From Bacteroidia bacterium (lineage in GTDB: Bacteria > Bacteroidota > Bacteroidia > B-17B0 > Aurantibacillaceae), in the NCBI GenBank assembly GCA_025362575.1, contig JANYIQ010000135.1, positions 1-36,228 on the forward strand: 36,228 nucleotides of DNA, in the 5' to 3' direction. Of this stretch, positions 14,380-23,370 are shown piece after piece. Position numbers and translations under genes: made by a program. Every line of letters starts with the position of its first letter. Position 1 is the stretch's first letter. The notes below the pieces were generated by a model. It was given only the letters and a program-made list of their open reading frames with translations, was not told the origin of the DNA and searched no databases.

Positions 14380-16144
14380 TTATTTTTTTCAACACTAGTT
14401 TTTTTGCAAGCGATTCTGATTTACCGCCTGCATCCTGAGCGAGCTTCCAGTAAGTTATCGCTTGTTCGAGCTTATTCTGTTTAAATAAAATATCGCCGTA
14501 ATGTTCTAAAAAAACAGGATTTTTTGGAGAAATTCTCACCGCTCTTCCCAACAATTCTTCTGCTTCATTGTGTTTTCCTAATTGAAATAAGATCCAGCCA
14601 TAGGTGTCTAAATAATCGCTTCGGCTAGGATATAATTCCGTACAACGCTTTCCGTATTTTTCCGCCTTTTCCAGTTTTTCGTTTCTCGCAGAAAGATAAC
14701 AGGCGTAGTTATTTAACACGTGATCATTGTCCGGATCTACCTTCAAAGCATCATCAAAAGCTTTATCTGATTTCTCGTAATCCTTTAAATAATTATAAGC
14801 ATCGCCAAGATTAGAATAAAAACCCATCATCAATGATCTGTTATCATACACAAATTCCAAACCTTCATTTAAAGACTGAGCTGCTTTCTTATAATTACGA
14901 AGTTGAATGTTTGCCACTCCATTGAACAAATAAGGTTTTGGCTGATTCGGGAACAATTCAATGGCCATGGCGCTGTGTTTTTCCATGGAGTCGTTTTGAT
15001 TCAGATCCGATTCAGTAAATAATAATCTTTCCCAGATCACGAGATTTCCTTTATCGTAATTAACCGCCAATAAATATTGATCACGTGCTTCTTTTATCTT
15101 TCGGTCACGAATTAAAAAATCCGCATAAATACTATGCCCTTCAGCAGAGGTTGGATTTACCAGTAGCAATATTGAACATAGCTCGTAACCTTTTACTGTA
15201 AATTCAGGATATTGTTCAGACAAATTAAAATAGGATTCAAGGATCTTTAATTTGGTGTACACATCAAGATCCGGATTTGTGAAAGCGATCTTTAATTCGT
15301 TGTGAGATTCTTCGGCTTTGCTTTGCTGCTTGTAATAGTTAGCCAGAGCCAAATGCACCATGGCATTATTAGGATCAAGGCTGATCAGTTTATCATAAAC
15401 TCCTTTTGCTTTTCCGAAATCGTTAATGTCTTCGTAATACTCTGCCAGGTAAGAATAAAATCTTGGTTCCTGAGGATTTATTTGGATCAGTTTTTTTAAT
15501 TCAGCTTCAGCTTCATTGAATTTTCTTTGTTCTTTAAGCAATTTTATTTTGTTGATCGTGAAAGTTTCATTGGTACCAAATCGTTTTTCCAGATCATCGT
15601 AAACTTTAAAAGATTTCGAAAAATTTCTTGCCAAAGCGTATTCGATCGCCATCGATTCATAATAGTCACTTCGGTCAGGGAAATATTTTAAGAGTTTTTC
15701 ATAGGCTTCAGCTGCCTGAGCATACATTTTTTTATTGTGAAGGCTTTCGATGTAACGCAAATGATACCATTGGTTCTTTGGTTCGGCATCAACACATTCT
15801 TTCGAAAATTTAATGGCCAGATCCAAACGTCCGGTCAATTCATAAATTTTGGCGAGTTCGTATTTTACTGCCGCATTTTTTGGATCGATCTTTAAAGCTT
15901 TATTGAAACTCTCCTCGGCATTTTCAAGCCGGCCTGCGTGGCGCTCCCCCGACATTCGTTCTTTACAGCCATCGATAAAATATCCTTCCAGATCTTTTTG
16001 TTCTTTTTCACTTAGCGTTCTATTCTTATCTGAAGTAGAAGATGCGGTAACTTTTGAGCTTGGATGACACGCGGTTAAATAAAGACTTAATGTAAAAAAC
16101 AAAAAGCATGTAATTAAACTGTGATATTTTTTTTTATCAAGCAA
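14372..16144 (-). CDS. TPR-repeat lipoprotein
   Basis: This 590-residue lipoprotein has a hydrophobic signal and the lipobox LYLTAC (Cys26). From about residue 45 to the end it is an array of tetratricopeptide repeats. Recognisable units include NKALKIDPKNAAVKYELAKI, YDKLISLDPNNAMVHLALAN and DDALKVDPDNDHVLNNYACYL. TPR arrays scaffold protein complexes; here it would sit periplasm-facing in a membrane. It starts at a TTG (16144), overlapping the upstream nucleotidyltransferase stop by 8 bp. A run of nine A residues follows within the first codons, a possible slippage site. It is part of the four-gene operon ending in the EnvC-like activator. Confidence 0.88.
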   Translation of the reverse strand: MLDKKKYHSLITCFLFFTLSLYLTACHPSSKVTASSTSDKNRTLSEKEQKDLEGYFIDGCKERMSGERHAGRLENAEESFNKALKIDPKNAAVKYELAKIYELTGRLDLAIKFSKECVDAEPKNQWYHLRYIESLHNKKMYAQAAEAYEKLLKYFPDRSDYYESMAIEYALARNFSKSFKVYDDLEKRFGTNETFTINKIKLLKEQRKFNEAEAELKKLIQINPQEPRFYSYLAEYYEDINDFGKAKGVYDKLISLDPNNAMVHLALANYYKQQSKAEESHNELKIAFTNPDLDVYTKLKILESYFNLSEQYPEFTVKGYELCSILLLVNPTSAEGHSIYADFLIRDRKIKEARDQYLLAVNYDKGNLVIWERLLFTESDLNQNDSMEKHSAMAIELFPNQPKPYLFNGVANIQLRNYKKAAQSLNEGLEFVYDNRSLMMGFYSNLGDAYNYLKDYEKSDKAFDDALKVDPDNDHVLNNYACYLSARNEKLEKAEKYGKRCTELYPSRSDYLDTYGWILFQLGKHNEAEELLGRAVRISPKNPVFLEHYGDILFKQNKLEQAITYWKLAQDAGGKSESLAKKLVLKKINE

Positions 16145-17147
16145 TGATCTGTGTGTAATCGCTGATACTTAAATCGAGTGCTTTTCCCTTTACTTCGGCG
16201 CCTTCGCCAAGCATGCTGTTACTAATGTTCGCATTATTTATCTTAACTGAATTCTGAAGTATCGAGTTTTTCACTAAAGCATTTGTAATTGTAGATCCTG
16301 AACCAATGCTTACATGTGGACCAATAATTGAGTTAGATATGTTCACATCATCACCAATAAAACAAGGTTCAATGATAATACTGTTCTCTGTCTTAATATT
16401 CTTTCCTTTCAGTTCAGGTTTTCCTTTATGAAATTCGAGAACGCGTTGATTGGTAAAAACGGTAGCGTCTTTATTTCCACAATCCAACCATTCAGAAACT
16501 TTTCCTGGAACAAATTTTGTTCCTTTGGCTTTCATGTTCTCTAAAGCATTCGTTAACTGATATTCGCCTTTTTCTTTGATGTTGTTATCCAGTAAATACT
16601 GTAATTCTTTTTTCAGATAGTCTCCATCTTTAAAATAATAGATGCCAATAATTGCAAGGTCGCTTACAAACTCAGCCGGTTTTTCAACAAAATCGGTGAT
16701 CACTCCTGCAGTATCTAATTTTACCACACCAAACTGGCGCGGATCTTCGATTTTCTGAACCCAGATCACACCTTCCTGATTGGTATCCATTACGAAATCA
16801 GCTTTAAAAAGCGTATCGGCAAAGGCTACAACGGTTTTTCCCTTGATGGCATCTTTTGCGCACATAATAGCGTGTGCAGTTCCAAGTGCTTTATCCTGAT
16901 AATGAATGGTGCCTTTTGCACCTTGGCCTTCGGCTATTTTAATGAGGGTTTGCTCTACTTCTTTACCAAAATCGGGGCCGATCACATAGGCAATTTCCTG
17001 CACTTTTTGACCGCATACTTTGGTAATATCTTCTACAAGTCGCTGTACAATTGGTTTTCCGGCAACAGCAATTAAGGGTTTAGGCACGGTTAAGGTATGC
17101 GGACGCATACGCTTTCCTTTACCGGCCATTGGAATGATAATTTGCAT
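16137..17147 (-). CDS. Sugar-phosphate nucleotidyltransferase with left-handed beta-helix tail
   Basis: The 336-residue product has an N-terminal nucleotidyltransferase domain (residues 1-240) with MAGKGKRMRPHTLTVPKPL: the glycine-rich NTP loop, an Arg, and the PKPL lysine. A putative metal aspartate lies in VVAFADTLF. The C-terminal part (about 245-330) has hexapeptide-like repeats (IIIEPCFIGDDVNISNSIIG), as in GlmU or glucose-1-phosphate thymidylyltransferases. It would make an NDP-sugar from a sugar 1-phosphate; the base and sugar cannot be decided from sequence. It is the first gene of the operon with the TPR, DUF4292 and EnvC-like proteins and has its own promoter element. Confidence 0.85.
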   Translation of the reverse strand: MQIIIPMAGKGKRMRPHTLTVPKPLIAVAGKPIVQRLVEDITKVCGQKVQEIAYVIGPDFGKEVEQTLIKIAEGQGAKGTIHYQDKALGTAHAIMCAKDAIKGKTVVAFADTLFKADFVMDTNQEGVIWVQKIEDPRQFGVVKLDTAGVITDFVEKPAEFVSDLAIIGIYYFKDGDYLKKELQYLLDNNIKEKGEYQLTNALENMKAKGTKFVPGKVSEWLDCGNKDATVFTNQRVLEFHKGKPELKGKNIKTENSIIIEPCFIGDDVNISNSIIGPHVSIGSGSTITNALVKNSILQNSVKINNANISNSMLGEGAEVKGKALDLSISDYTQIIA

Positions 17148-17168
17148 AAATACTTAAATAATACCTTA

Positions 17169-17176
17169 CAAATTTA
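17169..17176 (-). promoter_or_regulatory. -7 promoter element of the nucleotidyltransferase operon
   Basis: On the minus strand this reads TAAATTTG, an exact TAnnTTTG match. It ends 21 bases before the ATG at 17147. No convincing -33 element was found. The rest of the 17148-17268 gap shows no gene. Confidence 0.45.
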
Positions 17177-17268
17177 GCAGAATTATTGAGATAAAGAAGC
17201 CCAAAAAGCTCTCAAATGATCAAGGTTAGCTTGTTAAGAACCAATTGATTTTCAGGTGATGATTTAGG

Positions 17269-17970
17269 CTAAAAAACGATCGTTTTTAAAAATTCTTCGG
17301 GACTAAGCGCATCTTCTAATTTAAAATCACCGATTTTCGTGCGGCACAATTTTGTTAAGTGAGCTCCGCTGTTTAAGGCCAATCCAAGATCACGTGCAAT
17401 GCTTCGAATGTAAGTGCCTTTTGAGCAGGTAATTCTGAAGTCAACTTCAGGCATTCGTATGGCCGTAATTTCAAACTCGTATAACTCTATCGATTTTGCT
17501 TTCAGTTCAACGGTCTCGCCTTTGCGCGCCAGATCATAAGCGCGCGCACCGTTTACGTTTACTGCACTGTACATGGGCGGAGTTTGCATTTGCGGGCCAA
17601 CAAAATTTTTTGCGGCATCAAAGATCATTTGCTCGGTAATATGTTCGGTAGGATACATATGATCAATTAGTTTTTCCAGATCGAAACAAGGTGTTGTTGC
17701 GCCAAGAAAAAAAGTTCCGGTGTATTCTTTTTGTTGATCCTGAATTTGAGAAATTATCTTTGTTTTTTTTCCGCTGCATATGATGAGAAGTCCTGTTGCC
17801 AGAGGATCCAGCGTGCCTGCATGACCGATCTTTAAATTCACGAATTTATCTTCTAACAATAAAGAAGGATGTTTTTTTAAACCGTGCTTCAATTTATTTA
17901 CCGCCTGGAAAGATGTCCAGGTAAGGGGCTTATCGATCAAAATTATTTCGCCTGTGTAAAAGTTTTGCAT
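17269..17970 (-). CDS. truB: tRNA pseudouridine-55 synthase TruB
   Basis: TruB converts uridine 55 in the T-loop of tRNAs to pseudouridine. At 233 residues it is a compact form typical of Bacteroidota, without an extended PUA domain. The signature GHAGTLDPLATG (49-60) contains the catalytic Asp55. KEYTGTFFLG and GTYIRSIARDLG are the other conserved blocks. It starts at the ATG at 17970. It is the last gene of the DUF3098-uppP-truB operon, a conserved order in this phylum. The stop lies in a short AT-rich palindrome (17272-17287). Confidence 0.95.
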   Translation of the reverse strand: MQNFYTGEIILIDKPLTWTSFQAVNKLKHGLKKHPSLLLEDKFVNLKIGHAGTLDPLATGLLIICSGKKTKIISQIQDQQKEYTGTFFLGATTPCFDLEKLIDHMYPTEHITEQMIFDAAKNFVGPQMQTPPMYSAVNVNGARAYDLARKGETVELKAKSIELYEFEITAIRMPEVDFRITCSKGTYIRSIARDLGLALNSGAHLTKLCRTKIGDFKLEDALSPEEFLKTIVF

Positions 17971-17995
17971 TTTGCTTTTTGTTTAACCGCAAAGG

Positions 17996-18016
17996 GCGCT
18001 AAGTTTTTGCGCTAAG
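17996..18016. repeat. GCGCTAAG direct repeat between uppP and truB
   Basis: GCGCTAAG occurs at 17996-18003 and again at 18009-18016, separated by TTTTT, and preceded by CGCAAAGG. It sits in the 48-bp space between uppP and truB. It resembles short intergenic repeats seen in Bacteroidota. No function is assigned. Confidence 0.4.
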
Positions 18017-18018
18017 AA

Positions 18019-18813
18019 CTAAATCACACTTAATGGAATGTGGAGTATATAAAGCAAGATCAAAACAGCTCCTACAATTATTCTGTACCATCCAAATAAT
18101 TTAAAGCCGTGCTTATTTAAAAAGCCGATAAAGAATTTAATGGCCAGCATGGCTACAATAAATGCAACAATGTTTCCAAAGATCAAAAGATTTACTTCGT
18201 GACCGCTCAATTCAATTCCATCTTTATAAAAGTCGAGCAGCTTTTTTGCGGTTGCAGCGAACATTGTAGGAACCGCAAGAAAAAAAGAAAATTCGGCGGC
18301 ATTCTTACGTGTTAGTTTTTGTGTCATCCCTCCAATGATGGTAGCTCCGCTGCGACTGATGCCGGGGAACATGGCGATGCACTGAAATAATCCGATCTTC
18401 AATGCTTTGGGATAAGTAATGTCTTCTTCTGCATCAAGATCATTATTCTTGATCCAATTATCCACAAATAATAAAACGAGCCCTCCAACAAAAAGCGCAA
18501 CAGCAACGCCGAAAACGTTTTCCAAAGCGGCATCAATATAGTCACTAAGTAGCAATCCAAAAATTACTGCGGGAATAAACGCAACAACTAATTTCAGATA
18601 AAAATTAATGGATCTGAAAAAGCGTTTGAAGTACAGAACAACTACCGATAAAATGGCGCCGAGCTGAATGGCCACTGTAAATAGTTTTACAAAGGCAGTT
18701 GCTTCAATGCCCATAATAGCCGTGCCGATCATCATGTGGCCTGTGCTTGAAATGGGTAAAAATTCGGTGAGTCCTTCAATAACCGCAATAATAAACGCCT
18801 GCAGATAGTTCAT
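18019..18813 (-). CDS. uppP: Undecaprenyl-diphosphate phosphatase UppP (BacA)
   Basis: This 264-residue polytopic inner-membrane enzyme dephosphorylates undecaprenyl-PP to undecaprenyl-P, recycling the lipid carrier; overproduction gives bacitracin resistance. The two catalytic blocks are intact: [14 protein letters not shown] (13-26: Glu13, Glu17, Ser22-23, His26) and PGISRSGAT (150-158, with Arg154). There are about seven to eight hydrophobic segments. It starts six bases after the stop of the upstream small membrane-protein gene. It acts on the product of UppS encoded at 6.1-6.9 kb. Confidence 0.95.
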   Translation of the reverse strand: MNYLQAFIIAVIEGLTEFLPISSTGHMMIGTAIMGIEATAFVKLFTVAIQLGAILSVVVLYFKRFFRSINFYLKLVVAFIPAVIFGLLLSDYIDAALENVFGVAVALFVGGLVLLFVDNWIKNNDLDAEEDITYPKALKIGLFQCIAMFPGISRSGATIIGGMTQKLTRKNAAEFSFFLAVPTMFAATAKKLLDFYKDGIELSGHEVNLLIFGNIVAFIVAMLAIKFFIGFLNKHGFKLFGWYRIIVGAVLILLYILHIPLSVI

Positions 18814-18819
18814 GAAAAT

Positions 18820-19245
18820 TTATTTTACAATTTTAACTTCGTGAATAAAATAATCGGTTTCGCCTTGCCAGAAAAAATTCTTGAAAACCTGCTTGTAGTA
18901 TAAAATTACACGCTCACCTTGCAAAGAATCCAGTTGCTTATAAATATGTTCGTTGGAACCATAGACCGAAAAATAAAAAATGCGTGGTGCAACAACTGCA
19001 GTTCCGCTTCCTTCATTAAAACCTCCAACATATAATTCACCTTCGTATGTTTTTACGAGATATCCTTTTTTAGAAACTTTGGTAAGTACGCCGGATCGTG
19101 AGCCTTCACTATATGTTAAGCCACAAATAAAATAATAAATGAACCATGCCGCAATTAGGATCAGTGAGGTGATGGTTAAGAATTTTCTGAAAGGCTTTGA
19201 CTTTTTTGCGGGAACTTTATCGGAACCTTGATCTATTTCTGCCAT
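18820..19245 (-). CDS. Small single-pass membrane protein, conserved in Bacteroidota, unknown function
   Basis: The 141-residue product has a charged cytoplasmic N-terminus, one transmembrane helix (about residues 25-45) and a soluble part with SEGSRSGVLTKVSKKGYLVK and TYEGEL, then VILYYKQVF near the end. Similar small proteins in this phylum are sometimes labelled 6-phosphogluconate dehydrogenase, but there is no Rossmann motif and nothing here supports an enzyme. It lies between DUF3098 and uppP in a tightly packed operon, so a membrane or envelope role is plausible. The specific function is unknown. Confidence 0.72.
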   Translation of the reverse strand: MAEIDQGSDKVPAKKSKPFRKFLTITSLILIAAWFIYYFICGLTYSEGSRSGVLTKVSKKGYLVKTYEGELYVGGFNEGSGTAVVAPRIFYFSVYGSNEHIYKQLDSLQGERVILYYKQVFKNFFWQGETDYFIHEVKIVK

Positions 19246-19257
19246 AAATAAAGGAGA

Positions 19258-19494
19258 TTACTTAGAGTCTCCGCTTGGTTTTTTTTCTCTCCACATTATT
19301 CCCACAATAATAGTAATAAAACCGAAAAGACAGATCATTGGAGCAATGGTGATGTGCTGAGTATCAAAAATAGCAGGGTTAAACACATTTGGATCTTCAC
19401 TTCCGCCACCCATCATTAATAAATAGCCTAAACAAATTAAAGCAATGCCTGCTAAAAAAATGAGGTAATTTTGTTTGGTAAAGGTTGATTTCAT
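19258..19494 (-). CDS. DUF3098 small membrane protein
   Basis: This 78-residue protein has two transmembrane helices (about 9-27 and 48-68) with an MMGGGSEDPNVFNPAIFD connecting loop, the DUF3098 signature. In many Bacteroidota the order is ftsX-DUF3098-uppP-truB; here ftsX is not adjacent, and the gene instead begins the operon with its own promoter. The function is unknown. It is divergent from gmd. Confidence 0.88.
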   Translation of the reverse strand: MKSTFTKQNYLIFLAGIALICLGYLLMMGGGSEDPNVFNPAIFDTQHITIAPMICLFGFITIIVGIMWREKKPSGDSK

Positions 19495-19531
19495 TTTTGT
19501 TGTTTTTGGTTCCCTAACTCAATAATATCCA

Positions 19532-19561
19532 CAAATCTAACAAAATAAATGACGCCAAAAA
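19532..19561 (-). promoter_or_regulatory. Promoter of the DUF3098-uppP-truB operon
   Basis: On the minus strand there is TTTTTG (19556-19561) as a -33 element and TAGATTTG (19532-19539), an exact TAnnTTTG -7 element, with a 16-bp spacer. This is the best two-part promoter in the window. The facing strand has only a weak -7 candidate for gmd (TAATATTG, 19586-19593). Confidence 0.55.
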
Positions 19562-19639
19562 CCCTAAATTTTCGTTAAATTTTCGTAATATTGTCTTTTA
19601 CCAAAATTCCGTTAAAAACGGGAAAATTGATCAATATCT

Positions 19640-20731
19640 ATGTCAAAAAAAGTAGCATTAATTACCGGGGTAACCGGACAGGATGGAGCCTATTTATCTG
19701 AGCTTTTATTAAGCAAAGGCTATGAAGTACATGGCATTAAGCGCCGCAGCTCCATGTTTAATACCGACAGGATCGATCACCTTTATCAGGATCAGCACGA
19801 AAAACATGTGCATTTTAAGCTGCATTACGGCGATCTAACCGATAGCACCAACCTTATCCGCATCATCCAGGAAGTAAAACCTGATGAAATATACAATCTG
19901 GCCGCCATGAGCCACGTAAAAGTGAGTTTCGATACCCCCGAATACACCGCCAACGCTGATGGAATAGGCACTTTACGAATTTTAGAAGCTATCCGCATTT
20001 TAGGACAGGAAAAGAAGACCCGTTTTTATCAAGCTTCCACTTCTGAACTTTACGGTTTGGTCCAGGAAATTCCTCAAAAAGAAACAACACCTTTTTATCC
20101 AAGAAGTCCTTACGGCGTTGCTAAACTTTATGCATTCTGGATCACTAAAAATTATCGTGAATCATATGGCATGTTTGCCTGCAATGGTATTTTATTTAAT
20201 CATGAAAGTCCGCTGCGCGGAGAAACATTTGTAACGCGAAAAATAACGCGTGCAGTTGCCAAGATCAGTTTAGGCATGCAGGAAAAATTATTCATGGGTA
20301 ATATTGATTCGGAACGTGACTGGGGACATGCCAAAGATTATGTAGAAGGAATGTGGAGAATGTTACAGCAGGATGTTGCTGATGATTTTGTTTTAGCCAC
20401 AGGAGTTAAAATTACAGTTCGCAAATTCATTGAAATGGCGTTCAAAGAAGTTGGAATTGAAATGGAGTGGAAAGGTAAAGACGTGAGCGAAAAAGGATAT
20501 AACAAAGCAACCGGAAAAGTAGTTGTGGAAATTGATCCGAAGTATTTCCGTCCCGCAGAAGTGGATCTGTTAGTTGGAGACGCAAGCAAAGCGAAAGCAA
20601 AAATGGGCTGGACACCAACTTATACTGTTGAAGCCTTGTGTAAAGAAATGGTGGCTGCAGATGTTGAATTGTTTAAGCGAGATAAATATTTAATTGAAGG
20701 CGGGCATAAGGTTTTAAATTACAAAGAGTAG
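19640..20731 (+). CDS. gmd: GDP-mannose 4,6-dehydratase
   Basis: Gmd turns GDP-D-mannose into GDP-4-keto-6-deoxy-D-mannose, the first step to GDP-L-fucose, in the cytoplasm. At 363 residues it is of normal length. It is an extended short-chain dehydrogenase with the NAD(P)-binding TGVTGQDG (9-16), the catalytic ASTSELYG (132-139) and the Tyr158-x3-Lys162 pair in PYGVAK. The [14 protein letters not shown] block is specific to Gmd. It starts at the ATG at 19640. It is followed 95 bp later by fcl, which completes the pathway. Confidence 0.97.
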   Translation: MSKKVALITGVTGQDGAYLSELLLSKGYEVHGIKRRSSMFNTDRIDHLYQDQHEKHVHFKLHYGDLTDSTNLIRIIQEVKPDEIYNLAAMSHVKVSFDTPEYTANADGIGTLRILEAIRILGQEKKTRFYQASTSELYGLVQEIPQKETTPFYPRSPYGVAKLYAFWITKNYRESYGMFACNGILFNHESPLRGETFVTRKITRAVAKISLGMQEKLFMGNIDSERDWGHAKDYVEGMWRMLQQDVADDFVLATGVKITVRKFIEMAFKEVGIEMEWKGKDVSEKGYNKATGKVVVEIDPKYFRPAEVDLLVGDASKAKAKMGWTPTYTVEALCKEMVAADVELFKRDKYLIEGGHKVLNYKE

Positions 20732-20780
20732 AATAATTTTTGAATAGTAGAGTTGCAGAATTTTAGATTGTTGCGTGAAT

Positions 20781-20821
20781 TCAAAAAAATCAAAAAATCA
20801 AAAATTCAAAAAATCTAAAAT
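20781..20821. repeat. A-rich TCAAAAAA tandem-like repeats between gmd and fcl
   Basis: Five near-copies of an 8-9-base unit (TCAAAAAAA, TCAAAAAA, TCAAAAAT, TCAAAAAA, TCTAAAAT) fill the space before the fcl ATG. Such tracts are prone to slippage and may bend DNA. No coding content is seen. Confidence 0.6.
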
Positions 20822-20826
20822 TTACA

Positions 20827-21768
20827 ATGGAATTAACATCCAAAATATACATAGCAGGGCATCGCGGCATGGTGGGATCTGCGCTCATGCGTAATCTGCA
20901 AAAAAAAGGATTTACTAATTTTGTTACAAGAACTTCGGCTGAATTAGATCTGCGTAATCAGCAGGCCGTTAGTGATTTTTTTGAGAGCGAAAGGCCTGAT
21001 CACGTTTTTTTAGCAGCCGCAAAAGTCGGTGGTATTCAGGCCAACAACACTTTCAGAGCCGATTTTATTTATGATAACATTATGATCCAGAGTAATGTTA
21101 TTCATTCTTGTTACGTTAGTAAAGTAAAGAAACTAATGTTCCTTGGTTCTTCCTGTATCTACCCTAAAATGGCTCCTCAGCCTTTAAAAGAAGAATATTT
21201 ATTGTCGGGTTATTTAGAAGACACCAATGAGCCTTATGCTATCGCAAAAATTGCCGGCATAAAAATGTGCGAATCTTATAAAAGACAATATGGTTGTAAT
21301 TTTATTTCTGTAATGCCAACTAATTTGTACGGGCCAAACGATAATTATAATTTGAACAACTCGCACGTATTGCCGGCTTTGATCCGCAAATTTCACGATG
21401 CCAAAGAAAATAAGCTGGCATCCGTTGAAATGTGGGGAACAGGAAAACCGATGCGTGAATTTTTGCATGCCGATGACATGGCTGATGCCTGTGTGCATTT
21501 AATGAATAGCTACGAAGGCACGCAACACGTTAACATCGGAAGCGGAGAAGATCTAACCATTAAAGAATTAGCCTTACTGATTAAAAAAATTGTTGGTTAT
21601 GGCGGGGAAATAAAACACGATCTTACAAAGCCCGATGGCACACCTCGCAAGCTTATGGATGTTTCGTTTTTGCATAGTTTGGGATGGAAACACAAGATCA
21701 GTCTTGAAGAGGGTATTAAAAGTGTTTACGATGACTTTAAGAAAAAAGAAGGCGTTAAGGCCTGGTAA
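20827..21768 (+). CDS. fcl: GDP-L-fucose synthase
   Basis: This 313-residue epimerase/reductase converts GDP-4-keto-6-deoxymannose to GDP-L-fucose with NADPH. It is an SDR-family enzyme with [11 protein letters not shown] (10-20), GSSCIYPK (107-114: Ser108, Cys110) and Tyr137-x3-Lys141 in PYAIAK. All residues needed for epimerisation and reduction are present. It pairs with gmd directly upstream. GDP-fucose would serve surface polysaccharide or glycoprotein synthesis, matching the Wzi and WecA-like genes that follow. Confidence 0.97.
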   Translation: MELTSKIYIAGHRGMVGSALMRNLQKKGFTNFVTRTSAELDLRNQQAVSDFFESERPDHVFLAAAKVGGIQANNTFRADFIYDNIMIQSNVIHSCYVSKVKKLMFLGSSCIYPKMAPQPLKEEYLLSGYLEDTNEPYAIAKIAGIKMCESYKRQYGCNFISVMPTNLYGPNDNYNLNNSHVLPALIRKFHDAKENKLASVEMWGTGKPMREFLHADDMADACVHLMNSYEGTQHVNIGSGEDLTIKELALLIKKIVGYGGEIKHDLTKPDGTPRKLMDVSFLHSLGWKHKISLEEGIKSVYDDFKKKEGVKAW

Positions 21769-21807
21769 ACAATACGCATCATTAATTCATATAACCATAA
21801 GTCTCAA

Positions 21808-23370
21808 GTGTTAAAGAAAACATATAAAAGCAGTGTTCTCCTGACACTTATGGTCCTGTTTTTAAGTTCCTCTGTTCTCAGATCTCAATTTTACAATTTG
21901 CCAGGTGATTATTCTTACTCACTTTTAACCGAGCGCGCACTTGCTGAAAGAGATTCTTCAATTCACAGTTCCGTTAAACCGTACATTCCTTTTTTTTCTG
22001 ATAAATACAAACACGTTGCCGATAGTTTTAAAGTATTCAAATACATCAGCGAAGATCCTTTTCTGGATAAAGTATTTTTTGATCATTTGATTGATATCAA
22101 ATCGAAAACGAAAAAATACAGGTTAAGTGTTGATCCCATTTTAAACATTGAACTTGGTCGGGATTACAACGACACCATGAAAAGAATACTTTCTACCAAC
22201 ACCAGAGGTTTCATTGCAAGCGGATCCATTGGAAAGGATTTTTATTTTGAAAGCATGCTGGCAGAAAATCAATCTTACTTTCCTAATTATGTAGAAACAC
22301 AAAACAACAAATCGTTTGTTGTGCCCGGCCAGGGGCGTTGGAAACCTTATAAAGTAAGAGGGTACGACTATGCTTTTTCTTCCGGATTCTTTTCTTACCA
22401 GGTTTGTAAAAATCTGAACATTCAGGCAGGCCACGGAAAACAAAAGATCGGTAATGGTTATCGTTCTTTGTTGTTAAGTGATAACGCTTTCAATTACCCT
22501 TACGTTCGCATTACTCAGCAATGGTTCAAAGGAAGGCTTCAATACACTAATATTTATGCTTCGTTAATGAATTTGGATTCGGCGAGCACGAAAATTCCTC
22601 CGAACACAGAGCGTTTGTATCAAAAAAAGGGGGCCTCGTTTCAGCAGTTAAGTTTAAACATTACAAAGTGGCTTAACATCGGTTTCTTTCAAGGCATGAT
22701 CTGGCAGGTTGGTGACAAAAACAATGTTCAGCATTTAGACTGGCAGTTCTTTAATCCTGTTATTTACACTAATCTTGCTTATTACGGCCTGAATAATAAA
22801 AATAATATTTTAGTTGGCGGAGATCTGAATATAAAAATAACAAAGCGAATGAGTTTGTATGCACAATTCATGGCTGATGATCTGAGCAACACCCGATCAA
22901 CCGGCAACGCTGTTGGTTACCAGGTAGGTTTAAAATGCTTTGATGTGTTCAAGGTAAAGAACTGGTTCTTTCAGGCCGAATACAATGATGTGGCTGAAAG
23001 TTCGTATACCAGTCCGCTTACGGCAAACGGACTTAATCAATCTTATTCACAATACAACCAAAATTTAGCGTATACACCAGGATATGGTAAAGAATTGGTT
23101 CTGATAACAGACTATAAATACCACAGAGTTTTCTTTAATGCCAGGTATAATTATCAGTATTACACCGCAAATGGCTCTGATCTGGCAGCAAATCAGATCG
23201 CCAGCTTCAAATTAGGCTATACAATAAACCCTTCATATAACGCTAACATCAGTGTTGGCCTTACATACAGGCTTCAGGATTATTTTTTAACGAAAGCTTC
23301 CGATAATAAAACGGCTTACTTATATTTAAGTTTTAAAACCAGTTTGTATAATACTTATTTCGACTTTTAA
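21808..23370 (+). CDS. Wzi/RemB-like outer-membrane beta-barrel protein (copy 1)
   Basis: This 520-residue protein starts at a GTG (21808). It has a signal peptide (cleavage near LRSQ) and a long beta-strand-rich region ending in aromatic residues (TYFDF). The block HGKQKIGNGYRSLLLSD (209-225) is typical of the capsule-assembly Wzi-like family of Bacteroidota, which also includes the gliding-related RemB. Wzi proteins anchor capsule to the cell surface. Here it follows the GDP-fucose genes, and the next gene (WecA-like) starts directly at its stop, so a glycan-export or anchoring role is inferred. It has a paralogue at 24449-26047. Confidence 0.8.
   Translation: MLKKTYKSSVLLTLMVLFLSSSVLRSQFYNLPGDYSYSLLTERALAERDSSIHSSVKPYIPFFSDKYKHVADSFKVFKYISEDPFLDKVFFDHLIDIKSKTKKYRLSVDPILNIELGRDYNDTMKRILSTNTRGFIASGSIGKDFYFESMLAENQSYFPNYVETQNNKSFVVPGQGRWKPYKVRGYDYAFSSGFFSYQVCKNLNIQAGHGKQKIGNGYRSLLLSDNAFNYPYVRITQQWFKGRLQYTNIYASLMNLDSASTKIPPNTERLYQKKGASFQQLSLNITKWLNIGFFQGMIWQVGDKNNVQHLDWQFFNPVIYTNLAYYGLNNKNNILVGGDLNIKITKRMSLYAQFMADDLSNTRSTGNAVGYQVGLKCFDVFKVKNWFFQAEYNDVAESSYTSPLTANGLNQSYSQYNQNLAYTPGYGKELVLITDYKYHRVFFNARYNYQYYTANGSDLAANQIASFKLGYTINPSYNANISVGLTYRLQDYFLTKASDNKTAYLYLSFKTSLYNTYFDF

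Noticed and set aside
17272-17287. AT-rich 16-base palindrome at the truB stop
   Set aside because: It has only a short CGATCG core flanked by A/T runs and no clear terminator structure or known operator match.
18820-19245. 6-phosphogluconate dehydrogenase label for the small membrane protein
   Set aside because: It is 141 residues with one transmembrane helix and no nucleotide-binding motif, so it cannot be that enzyme.
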